From Sterolibacterium sp. (GTDB lineage: Bacteria > Pseudomonadota > Gammaproteobacteria > Burkholderiales > Rhodocyclaceae): 64,000 nt of DNA. Made by a program: the position numbers and the translations under genes. The stretch spans positions 227,990 to 291,989 of the forward strand of contig JAQTOA010000001.1 in assembly GCA_028713555.1 (NCBI GenBank), read 5' to 3'. The number at the start of each line of letters is the position of its first letter. Position 1 is the first letter of the stretch. Under the pieces are notes generated by a model. The model made no database searches, had not been told where the DNA came from, and saw nothing but the letters and a program-made list of their open reading frames with translations. Below are positions 45,341 to 53,450 of this stretch, piece after piece.

Positions 45341-45504
45341 GGGATGGGTTCTCTCTGTATCGGTTATAGATTCAGGGATTATAACCAATTCACCGTTCCC
45401 TCTTTCCTGAAAACCATGCGGTAGAGTCGGGCATCCGGGTTTTCCCTGGGTTACCCAAATTAGTTCCCCTTTTTTTGGAAATCCCACCCGAAAAACCAAG
45501 AGGC

Positions 45505-45518
45505 TTGACCTAAATCAA
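45505..45518. promoter_or_regulatory. FNR/Anr-type box upstream of the first OmcA/MtrC-type gene
   Basis: TTGACctaaATCAA, identical in all 14 bases to the box before mtrA. It is 99 bp before the start at 45617. A TAGTAT at 45553 is a possible -10, which would put the box near -50. The divergent NrfJ-like gene may use it too. Confidence 0.7.
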
Positions 45519-45616
45519 CTTGTCCGGAGACCGCCAGCATGAGAATCACAGGCTAGTATCGGGTTCAGAAGTAAGTGCTTGAGTGTTTTTATTTGGGATA
45601 TTTAAAGGAGAAGGGC

Positions 45617-48175
45617 ATGCATACGCAAAGTAATACATGGAGGAAGTGGTCACTGTTTGTGACTACGCTCGCCACAGCCGCGTTCTTGTTGCAAGGCTGC
45701 GGCGGCGGTGATGATGGTTCGCAGGGTCCGAAGGGCGATGCGGGTGCGGTTTCGACCGTGCCAGGTCCAGCGGGCAAGGATGCGACTGCAGCAGTCAAAA
45801 TCCCCAGCAACTCGGTTGCTGCCACTGATGCTTCCTCTGCGGCCTGGAAAGCGCTTGCACCGCAGATCACGGTGACCGGCGTCACCATCGCCAGCGCTCC
45901 GGTCGTGAAATTTACGGTCAAGGATGCCAACGGCAACCCGATCGTCGGTCTTGGCAATAAATCCCAAAGCGCTACCGCTATAGTTGCCGGTTACCCGAAC
46001 TTTGGCTTTACGCTGGCCAAGCTGGTGCCCGGCGCCAATGGCGCGCCCAGCAAGTGGGTCAGCTACAATGTCCTGCGTCCGCCAACCGTGGCCGAAAAAG
46101 CGGGTACCGTGGCTGCCACGACATCATGCGATTCGACCACGGCGCCAACCTGGTGCGGCACCTATCCGACCACCGATAACCAAGGTACGCTGGTTGACAA
46201 CGGCGACGGCAGCTATCAATACACCTTCTATCGCGACCCCACGCAGGTCGCAACCCTTGCGGCAAAGCTCATCGACACAGCCAACGGTCTCAACAAGAAG
46301 GCCGACCTGGGCGACTTGAGCTACGATGCGACTCTGACCCATCGACTTGGAATTCAACTTGGCGGTGCAGCTCCTGGCACCGGAAGCAACAATCCGACGG
46401 CCAATAGCACGGGCGCACCCGCATCCGTGAGTATGGTGAACACCGCCAATGTGGTTTATGACTTCAGACCCGACGGCGGAGCCAAGACCAGCACCCGCGA
46501 AATCACCAAGATCGATGCCTGCGGTGGGTGCCACGACAGTCAAGTCCTGGCCCACGGCAGTCGCAAAGATCCCAATTATTGCGTGACCTGCCACACCGAC
46601 CAGATCAGATACTCCTTCAGCATGGAAGCACCCGCTACAGGATTGACTTTGACAGGCGGTACGACGGGCACCACCGCCCAGAAACGTGCCGAGACCGCCG
46701 TGGTCGACGGTCGTGCCATTGGCAATTTCCCCAACTTTATTCACAAGCTGCATATGGGTAGCCGGCTGGTCAAGAAGGGCTACAACTACAACGCCAATGG
46801 CGGCGCCATGATGTTCAATAACGTCAAGTACCCGCAGAACGTGTTGAATTGCACCAAGTGCCACGATGGTTCGGCCAGCGCTGCCAACAAGACCGCCAAT
46901 GGCGACAACTGGAAGAGCGTTCCCAGCCGCCTCGCTTGCGGCGCTTGCCACGACGGTATCAACTTTGCTACCGGCACGGGGACAACTGCGGGGGGCGCCA
47001 CGACGGGCCATGGCCTGGGTGGAATCCAGACCGACGACAGCAAGTGCGCCTTGTGCCATTCCGCCGAAACTACCGTCACCTTCCACGCCAACAAGCTGCC
47101 GACATCCGCGGATGCATCGAAGCGCACTATGAGCGCGACGATCACCGGCGTGACGATTAGTTCTACCGACGGCAGCGTGACGGCGACCTTCAAGGTGACC
47201 GACAGCGGCGTGGCCGTGACGGATAAGACGAAATTCACCGCTCCCGCGTTCTCGCTGGTCAAACTGGTAGCGGCGGCCAATGGGGAATCCAGTCACTGGG
47301 TCAGTTATACCAGCCGTTTCCGCACCAAGTCGGCCACCATGGCGCCGGTGCTTCAGGCGTACACTGAAAATACCGGCACGCTGACCGCCAACGCGGACGG
47401 GACCTTCAGTTACAAGTTTGCACTGTTGAACGGCAGTACGGCGGGCGACATCAGGACCATCACACACGCCCATAACATTTCAACAGTAGCGCCCTATGCG
47501 ACAACCAGTTGGACCGGAGCGGGGGCCACCGAAGCCGGCACCGGCGTGAATGTAGTGGCATATGAACCGACCTTGACCCATCGCGTGGGGATGATCTTTA
47601 CAAAGGTCGGTACACCGGCAGTTGATAATGCCACCAACGCCTATCTCGACTTCGTTCCCTCCGGCGGTGCCGTGACCTCGACGCGCAATATCGTGACGAT
47701 GAACAACTGCGCTACCTGCCATGCGGGACAAAAACTGCATGCGGCTTACGCCACGGAGATGTGCGTCACTTGCCATAATCAGGGAACTTTTGATCCTTAC
47801 ACCGGCGAAACAGTCGATTTGCAAAGACTGGTTCACAAGGTGCACATGGGCGCGGACCTGCCCAGCGTGATTGCCGGCGGTAGCTATGTGATCAACGGCA
47901 CGCACGATTACAGTGATACCGTATTCCCGGGCAAGCTGACGAACTGCGCCAACGCCTGCCACAAGCAAACGGCAACCAAAGTCGGCAGCACGACCTTGCT
48001 AGAAAACCGTGCGGCCTGGGAAACCACCCCCACCAGCCGCGCGTGCGGAGCCTGCCATGACAGCACAACGGCTACAGCCCATATCAATTCGCAGATCAGC
48101 GCGGGTGTTGAGATGTGCAACGTCTGCCATGGTACGACGGCTACGTGGAGCGTAAAGGCGGTGCATAGCAAGTAA
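45617..48175 (+). CDS. OmcA/MtrC-family decaheme cytochrome c lipoprotein, copy 1
   Basis: An 852-residue precursor with a lipoprotein signal (LLQGC near residue 27), a short collagen-like stretch (GSQGPKGDAG), then two beta-domain plus pentaheme-domain modules. Heme sites: CGGCH, CVTCH, CTKCH, CGACH and CALCH in the first; CATCH, CVTCH, CANACH, CGACH and CNVCH in the second. That makes nine CxxCH and one CxxxCH, ten hemes in total, as in MtrC/OmcA. It should sit on the cell surface at the end of the MtrAB conduit and reduce or oxidise extracellular metals or shuttles. A strong AAAGGAG precedes ATG 45617. Unlike in Shewanella it is separated from mtrAB by toxin-antitoxin genes. Confidence 0.93.
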   Translation: MHTQSNTWRKWSLFVTTLATAAFLLQGCGGGDDGSQGPKGDAGAVSTVPGPAGKDATAAVKIPSNSVAATDASSAAWKALAPQITVTGVTIASAPVVKFTVKDANGNPIVGLGNKSQSATAIVAGYPNFGFTLAKLVPGANGAPSKWVSYNVLRPPTVAEKAGTVAATTSCDSTTAPTWCGTYPTTDNQGTLVDNGDGSYQYTFYRDPTQVATLAAKLIDTANGLNKKADLGDLSYDATLTHRLGIQLGGAAPGTGSNNPTANSTGAPASVSMVNTANVVYDFRPDGGAKTSTREITKIDACGGCHDSQVLAHGSRKDPNYCVTCHTDQIRYSFSMEAPATGLTLTGGTTGTTAQKRAETAVVDGRAIGNFPNFIHKLHMGSRLVKKGYNYNANGGAMMFNNVKYPQNVLNCTKCHDGSASAANKTANGDNWKSVPSRLACGACHDGINFATGTGTTAGGATTGHGLGGIQTDDSKCALCHSAETTVTFHANKLPTSADASKRTMSATITGVTISSTDGSVTATFKVTDSGVAVTDKTKFTAPAFSLVKLVAAANGESSHWVSYTSRFRTKSATMAPVLQAYTENTGTLTANADGTFSYKFALLNGSTAGDIRTITHAHNISTVAPYATTSWTGAGATEAGTGVNVVAYEPTLTHRVGMIFTKVGTPAVDNATNAYLDFVPSGGAVTSTRNIVTMNNCATCHAGQKLHAAYATEMCVTCHNQGTFDPYTGETVDLQRLVHKVHMGADLPSVIAGGSYVINGTHDYSDTVFPGKLTNCANACHKQTATKVGSTTLLENRAAWETTPTSRACGACHDSTTATAHINSQISAGVEMCNVCHGTTATWSVKAVHSK

Positions 48176-48232
48176 GCTTAGCGACGATGGGGTACAGTAC
48201 AATGTACCCTTCTCGCCGGACTGAACAAGATA

Positions 48233-48266
48233 ACCCGGGTGCGGCAGCGCATCCGGGTCTTTTTTT
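48233..48266 (+). terminator. Rho-independent terminator after the first OmcA/MtrC-type gene
   Basis: Stem ACCCGGGTGCG (48233-48243) and CGCATCCGGGT (48248-48258), loop GCAG, then C and seven T. One G-T pair. A smaller hairpin GGGTAC/GTACCC lies just upstream (48191-48209). Confidence 0.9.
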
Positions 48267-48311
48267 GCCGTTTGCAACCCCAGTTCAGGTCATAACATCA
48301 GGAGATCATTC

Positions 48312-48710
48312 ATGCATCACCGAATCATCAAGAGTGCTACGCTGGCAATGGTACTGCTGCTGTCGGCCAGCTTGTCCCTCGCCGTTGACAAGAAAACCGC
48401 TGTCGAGCCAGTCATGGGGGAAATAGAACCCCTGGTAAAGCAGTTCGCCGCCAAGAGCGCAAAAGTTCCCATGGCCAGGCGTGTCGATGTCAATACCGCG
48501 AGCAAGGCGGCGCTGATGAAGCTTCCTGGCATCGGTGCGGAAGAGGCCGACAAGATCATCGCCAACCGTCCCTATCTCACCAAGTCAGGCCTCGTTACCA
48601 AAAACAGCATCCCGATGGGGACTTACCATGGAATCAGAAATCTGGTCAAGGTCGAGCAACCCGAGAATGTCGGCGACAAGAAGGCTGCGCCTTCCGCGCC
48701 GAAGAAGTAG
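48312..48710 (+). CDS. Exported helix-hairpin-helix (ComEA-like) protein
   Basis: A 132-residue protein with a signal peptide (cleavage near SLAVD, about residue 25) and one helix-hairpin-helix domain (VDVNTASKAALMKLPGIGAE at about 56-75, continuing to ADKIIANRPY). The tail is Lys/Ala/Pro rich. ComEA-like proteins bind DNA in uptake, but small exported HhH proteins are also frequent among cytochrome gene clusters. CAGGAGAT precedes ATG 48312. It lies between the two OmcA/MtrC-type genes. I cannot say whether it belongs to natural transformation or to the cytochrome system. Confidence 0.8.
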   Translation: MHHRIIKSATLAMVLLLSASLSLAVDKKTAVEPVMGEIEPLVKQFAAKSAKVPMARRVDVNTASKAALMKLPGIGAEEADKIIANRPYLTKSGLVTKNSIPMGTYHGIRNLVKVEQPENVGDKKAAPSAPKK

Positions 48711-48882
48711 CCACAGGAAGTGCCGCGGTCTTCAGGATCGCGGGCTCTGCTCAGGGCAGCGCGCTGCTTGCTTTGGCCAATCCCCTCGGCCAGCAACATC
48801 GTCACCAGCGTATTCAGCGAAGTTCCCTCGGCGCCTAAACTACCAGATCTTTGCCGACGAAGTGCCAGCCTGATATCAGCAT

Positions 48883-48978
48883 GTTGCAGATTTTGTTGCA
48901 CCAATGCAACGTCTTTTGCAACCATTTTCCTCAATTATGTTGCATTCTATGTTGCGTTAATGCAACATTACGTGCAAC
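48883..48978 (+). promoter_or_regulatory. Two copies of a composite GTTGCA/TGCAAC operator before the Fic gene
   Basis: Eight hexamers form two equal blocks, 48883-48922 and 48939-48978. Each block reads GTTGCA, 6 bp, GTTGCA, 4 bp, TGCAAC, 6 bp, TGCAAC, a nested palindrome. In the second block one hexamer is GTTGCG. The blocks start 56 bp apart. The last hexamer ends 20 bp before the Fic start. The Fic protein has an N-terminal winged helix, so it probably binds here and represses itself. Confidence 0.85.
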
Positions 48979-48998
48979 ATAGAAACGGGAGGTCGATC

Positions 48999-50072
48999 AT
49001 GCTAACTGAACGTCAGCAGAAAATTCTTGACGTCTTTCTTGAGGTGCCCGAAGAATCGAAATCCGTTCGGGATTTCGCTGAATTCGGACTGGAGAGAACT
49101 ACTGTCTTTCGGGACATCAAGAAACTGGTTCAGGCTGGACTGCTTGAGCCAGAGGGTAAATCGTATCGCGTAAATAGATCCTCCGATGCTTATTTGCGCT
49201 GGGACTTATCGCGGTCTCCGAATTATCGTGAGATCGTCCGATACAACCCCGCTCTGCTTGGTAACTACAAACCGAACGCGACGTTTTTGTTGACCAACAA
49301 TCAGATGCTTGAGCTTGAGAGGGCCGGAGTCGTTCCCGGAGCAACGGAGGCAAAAGAAAAAGGCAAATTGTACGACCGAGTTCTTGTGTCGCTGCTGATT
49401 GATCTGACTCACGCCTCGTCTAACTTGGAGAATGTAAATATTTCCTGGCTAGATACCAAGACCTTGCTTGAGTTTGGTGAGAAACCGGAGGGCTTGACTG
49501 AGCAGCAGATGCGGATTGTACTCAACCACAAGGAGGCAGTCTCGTTTCTCAAAGAACACGGACAGAGCCTTTCCTTTATCAAACGAGATTTGCTGGACAT
49601 ACATTCTCTGCTGATCAAGGGATTGCTCGGTGACCCGTTAGCCGCTGGAGTCTTGCGCTCTGTGATTGTGAAGTTTGACGACTGCAAATATTTACCGCCA
49701 GACAACCCGCATCTACTTAAGGATATATTCGAAGAGTTCTGCGAAAAAGCCAATGCCATCGAGAATCCATACGAACAAGCTTTCTTTGCAATGATTTTTA
49801 TATCGTACATTCAGCCATTCCAGGATGGAAATAAGCGTACATCCCGGATTGCGATGAATATTCCCTTGGTTAAACGCACGCTTGCGCCCTTCTCGTTTTC
49901 GGATTTACGAGGACGAGATTACACGTTTGGCTTATTGGCCTTTTATGAACGAGGAAGGCACAATTTTCTGGCGGATTCATTTACTACGGCTTACAAGAAG
50001 TCGGCAGCTCGATACGCCGAACTTGTGATGCATATCAACGAAGGTGGGCTGCTAGGCACCATATCTGCATAA
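48999..50072 (+). CDS. Winged-helix/Fic-domain protein with Gln in place of the catalytic His
   Basis: A 357-residue protein. Residues 1-65 look like a winged helix (QQKILDVFLEV, then LERTTVFRDIKKLVQAGLLE). The Fic domain follows with an inhibitory motif S140-x3-E144-N145 and the core motif QPFQDGNKRTSR at 272-283. The family motif is HPFxDGNxR; His is replaced by Gln272, so AMP transfer is doubtful. Phosphate-binding residues are kept. GGGAGG precedes ATG 48999. Directly upstream lies a repeated operator. It may act as a transcription regulator or ligand sensor, not as an AMPylating toxin (inference). Confidence 0.85.
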   Translation: MLTERQQKILDVFLEVPEESKSVRDFAEFGLERTTVFRDIKKLVQAGLLEPEGKSYRVNRSSDAYLRWDLSRSPNYREIVRYNPALLGNYKPNATFLLTNNQMLELERAGVVPGATEAKEKGKLYDRVLVSLLIDLTHASSNLENVNISWLDTKTLLEFGEKPEGLTEQQMRIVLNHKEAVSFLKEHGQSLSFIKRDLLDIHSLLIKGLLGDPLAAGVLRSVIVKFDDCKYLPPDNPHLLKDIFEEFCEKANAIENPYEQAFFAMIFISYIQPFQDGNKRTSRIAMNIPLVKRTLAPFSFSDLRGRDYTFGLLAFYERGRHNFLADSFTTAYKKSAARYAELVMHINEGGLLGTISA

Positions 50073-50090
50073 CTGTAAAATGCGTAGGGC

Positions 50091-50104
50091 TTGATGTGGA
50101 TCAA
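50091..50104. promoter_or_regulatory. Perfect FNR/Anr box upstream of the second OmcA/MtrC-type gene
   Basis: TTGATgtggATCAA matches all ten conserved positions of the FNR consensus. It lies 151 bp before the start at 50255, within the 182-bp space after the Fic gene. Confidence 0.75.
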
Positions 50105-50254
50105 GCGTCGCCATGGGTGCCGCCGATAATCTGCACGCGGGTATGGGCTGACCGCACCAGCCATCAGGTCGGCATAAAATTAGTCAAGAAAGCACCTGGA
50201 TTGTCTCCAGAACAGAAGAAAACGCAGTGTTTTTTCGAAAGTGAGTGAGGAAAA

Positions 50255-52945
50255 ATGAAATCAAGCTTAGCGCGTATGGGTTTGTTGGCCATGTTGATCA
50301 CCTCTTTGGTTGCCTGTGGTGGCGGCGGCGATAGCGCGCCTGCCTCCGGCTCGGGCAGCGCCACCGGCGCGGTAGCCGCCGTTGCGGCGAAAGACCCGGC
50401 GGCGAGCAATACGGCGAACAATCCCAATGCGGCCTTCAGCCTGGTCATCGATGCCGGCTTGTCGCCGCTGACGGTGAACAGCCCGCCGGTGGTGAATTTC
50501 GCGGTGATCGACTCGACCGGCAAGCATGTGCCCGGCCTGACCTTGTTCAATGCCGGCGGTGCGACCGCCGATCCGGCGTGCAGCGGCGGCAATGTGAAAT
50601 TCGCTATCGCTCAACTCCAGGCCGACGATACCTGGCGCAGCCTGATTTCCAACAAGCAGTTGGTGACCGCAAGCACCAGCCCAATCCTGGCAGGCCAGTC
50701 GATTACCTACGCTGCGCCTGACCCGGTGGAGGCAGCCACCATCAAGAATCCGGCGACCATCGACGCTACCCATCCGCAACTCGCCGGCATCCTCACCGAA
50801 AATGCCGCTGCGGGTTACTACACTTACAAGGCGGCTGTCGATGTCACCAGTGCGACTTATTCCTCAACGGCCAATGCTGCTCCCGGAACCACCGTGCTGA
50901 CCAATGGCTATGCCGTTGTCAAGGACGGCAAGACCATGCATCGCGCCGCGCTGCTGCTGTGCTATGTCGATCCCGCCACCAAGGCGACGGTCAAGGTCAA
51001 TCCGTATATCGATTTCACCGTCGGCGCCGACGGCAAGGCGGTGGCGCTTAAGGACAGTGCCGGCAAGCTGACCGAAGCCAGGAAAGTCGTGGACCGCGCG
51101 GCTTGCAATGCCTGCCACCAGAACTTTTCGGCGCACCAAGGTGCTCGCAAGGAGCCGCAGGTCTGCGTGATCTGCCACAACCCTGGCAGCCAGGATTACC
51201 ACAACGATGGCCAGCCCATCGATTTCAAGCTGATGGTGCATAAGTTCCACAAGGGCAAGTCGCTGTCGCAGGACTATACGGTGCACTATTCCGTCGCCCG
51301 CAAGACCGACACATCCAAGACGCCCAATGTCGTTACCGGCGTCACCTATCCCGGAGAATTGAGAAACTGCGTCAAGTGCCACGACGGTTCGGCGACGGCG
51401 GCGGTCAGGACCGCGCAGGGCGACAACTGGAAGACCAAGCCGAGCAAGAATGCCTGCTTTGCCTGCCACGACGACTACAAGGTGGCGGGATCCGGGTGGC
51501 AAACTGCGCACGTTGCTGTTCCCGTCGTATATCCCGGCCAACTCAGCCTGACCGATCCGGATTCCAGTCTGGACAGCGTCTGCGTGAAATGCCACGGTCC
51601 ATTGACCTCGCCGGTCAATCCCGCAGCGGCGCACGTGGTGCCGGAAAGGGCGATGGGCGAAAGCTACCAGTACAACCTCTGGAAAACCACGCTGAATGCC
51701 GACCGCAGCGTGACCATCGAGTACTCGGTGAGCAATCCCAAGGATGGCAGCGATTACGATCTGCTCGACTTCAGCAAGAACAACTATGTTCTGAACACGT
51801 CTGCTACGCTGAAGACCAAGACCTTCGTTTTCGGCAGCGGGGCGATCTACGTCGGCTGGGGCACGGATGACTACACCAACACCGGCGCTACCGGCCGGCC
51901 GTGGCAAACGGCCTGCATCACTACGGGAACACCGACCAGTGCCAGCACCACGGCCTGCAGCGCGGCGGGATTGCCGCAGGCGAGCAATCAGGCTGCCCTG
52001 GATGCCACGGTGAAGATTACCAATGGCTATAACGGCGCGCCGATCACGCGTGGTCAGCCGGTGGCGCTTAATCCGCTGTTCGATCCGACGGTGAAACGAG
52101 TCGGGTCGAGCAATCACTTCACGATTACTTCGACGCCCATCCCTGCTTCGGCTACCGGCACGGGTGTGGTTGCCTTTGCTGGATTCGTCAACCAGCAGAA
52201 GGACGCGGCTTCGAGCTATTCCGTACCGGTGAGGAATGTGGTCAGTTACTTCTCGCTCGGCAGCGGCGCGGCAGTGCCCCGGCGCGATGTAGTGGCCACC
52301 GCCAAGTGCGAGGTTTGCCACGATAAATTCATCCGCTTCGGCAAGACGACAGGGCATCGGGGTTCGCGCAATGCCACCGAGGTTTGCGTGATCTGCCACA
52401 ACGGCAATAATCCGCTCAATGGCACTGTCGTGGCCGGCGGGGCAGTCACGCAGTACGCGGAATCGGCCCATTTCAAGCGCTTCATCCACATGGTGCATGA
52501 GGAGCAGACGGTCAACAACAAGGTCAACGCCACCCTGCTCGGTCAGGGCAACAACTTCCCGGCGCAGGACCTGCAAACCGCGGCTTATGGCGCTACAAGC
52601 CTGAGCAACTGCAACATGTGCCACGTCAGCAATTCCTACCAGAAGGACTTGGGCGTATCCGGGACTTCCGTGACCTATGACGTCGACCTGAGCAAGGCTG
52701 CGACCAACGCCCAGGTCACCGACACCGATCCATCGAACAACAAGGCGATCTCGCCCAAGGCCTCCGCCTGTTCGTCCTGCCATACCTCCGATACCGCCAA
52801 GAGTCACATGATCGACGTGGGCGGCGCATCGTTTGGCACCGCCACCCAGGCCGATCTGGCTGCCGGCAAGGTGAATGAGACCTGCAACAATTGTCATGCC
52901 GTCACTGGCTCGATCCCGGTGGACGTCAAGCATGGTCTGAAGTAA
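50255..52945 (+). CDS. OmcA/MtrC-family decaheme cytochrome c lipoprotein, copy 2
   Basis: An 896-residue precursor with a lipobox SLVAC (Cys near residue 21) followed by a Gly/Ser/Ala linker. Two modules carry ten canonical CxxCH sites: CNACH, CVICH, CVKCH, CFACH and CVKCH, then CEVCH, CVICH, CNMCH, CSSCH and CNNCH. This is the MtrC/OmcA surface decaheme design. It is about as long as copy 1 but clearly different in sequence. A perfect FNR box and GTGAGGAA lie upstream. Two such genes in one locus suggest different extracellular acceptors or conditions, as for MtrC and OmcA in Shewanella. Confidence 0.93.
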   Translation: MKSSLARMGLLAMLITSLVACGGGGDSAPASGSGSATGAVAAVAAKDPAASNTANNPNAAFSLVIDAGLSPLTVNSPPVVNFAVIDSTGKHVPGLTLFNAGGATADPACSGGNVKFAIAQLQADDTWRSLISNKQLVTASTSPILAGQSITYAAPDPVEAATIKNPATIDATHPQLAGILTENAAAGYYTYKAAVDVTSATYSSTANAAPGTTVLTNGYAVVKDGKTMHRAALLLCYVDPATKATVKVNPYIDFTVGADGKAVALKDSAGKLTEARKVVDRAACNACHQNFSAHQGARKEPQVCVICHNPGSQDYHNDGQPIDFKLMVHKFHKGKSLSQDYTVHYSVARKTDTSKTPNVVTGVTYPGELRNCVKCHDGSATAAVRTAQGDNWKTKPSKNACFACHDDYKVAGSGWQTAHVAVPVVYPGQLSLTDPDSSLDSVCVKCHGPLTSPVNPAAAHVVPERAMGESYQYNLWKTTLNADRSVTIEYSVSNPKDGSDYDLLDFSKNNYVLNTSATLKTKTFVFGSGAIYVGWGTDDYTNTGATGRPWQTACITTGTPTSASTTACSAAGLPQASNQAALDATVKITNGYNGAPITRGQPVALNPLFDPTVKRVGSSNHFTITSTPIPASATGTGVVAFAGFVNQQKDAASSYSVPVRNVVSYFSLGSGAAVPRRDVVATAKCEVCHDKFIRFGKTTGHRGSRNATEVCVICHNGNNPLNGTVVAGGAVTQYAESAHFKRFIHMVHEEQTVNNKVNATLLGQGNNFPAQDLQTAAYGATSLSNCNMCHVSNSYQKDLGVSGTSVTYDVDLSKAATNAQVTDTDPSNNKAISPKASACSSCHTSDTAKSHMIDVGGASFGTATQADLAAGKVNETCNNCHAVTGSIPVDVKHGLK

Positions 52946-52968
52946 GTATTTATGGCGTTGTAACGATG

Positions 52969-52997
52969 GGGAGGACCGGCACTGGTCCTCCCTTTTT
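52969..52997 (+). terminator. Rho-independent terminator after the second OmcA/MtrC-type gene
   Basis: Perfect 9-bp stem GGGAGGACC (52969-52977) and GGTCCTCCC (52984-52992) with a GGCACT loop, followed by five T. Confidence 0.92.
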
Positions 52998-53047
52998 GCG
53001 TCCGGCTCTTTCTGTACTTGAAGCCATTACCGCCGCATTCACGGAAA

Positions 53048-53443
53048 ATGCTTGAATACCTACGGCAATTGATTCGCTTCGCCGGCGTCGGCCTGATGTC
53101 GGCGGTGGGACACTTTGGCTTGCTGATCTTGCTGGTTCAGGGGCCGGGAATGGGGCCGGTACCCGCATCCGCGGCGGGGGCCTTGCTCGGCGCGTGGATC
53201 AATTATTCCCTGAATTACCGCTATACCTTCCGCAGTGCCAAGAAGCATCAGGAAACCGTGCTTAGATTCGCCGTGGTGGCGGCCATCGGCCTGCTGCTTA
53301 ATACCTTATTCATGTGGCTTTGCATCGATCTATTGGGCATATACTATTTGCTGGCCCAGTTGCTGACGACCGGGATGGTTTTTATCTGGAGTTTTCTCGC
53401 CAGCCGCTATTGGACGTTTCAAGTGAAACCAACGCCAAGATAA
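53048..53443 (+). CDS. GtrA-like membrane protein
   Basis: A 131-residue protein with four transmembrane helices in the GtrA/DPMS pattern: IRFAGVGLMSAVGHFGLLILL first, the LGAWINYSLNYRYTF motif after helix 2, and SFLASRYWTF at the end. GtrA proteins are thought to flip polyprenol-linked sugars. ATG 53048 is used; TTG 53018 would add ten residues. It is followed after 7 bp by the large membrane protein and then a GT2 enzyme, the usual partners for transfer of a lipid-linked sugar. Confidence 0.87.
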   Translation: MLEYLRQLIRFAGVGLMSAVGHFGLLILLVQGPGMGPVPASAAGALLGAWINYSLNYRYTFRSAKKHQETVLRFAVVAAIGLLLNTLFMWLCIDLLGIYYLLAQLLTTGMVFIWSFLASRYWTFQVKPTPR

Positions 53444-53450
53444 CCTCAGT

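Noticed and set aside
50864..52933. A 689-residue open frame antisense to the second OmcA/MtrC-type gene
   Set aside because: The plus strand has ten CxxCH sites, a lipobox and a good ribosome binding site; the antisense frame has none of these and is a shadow.
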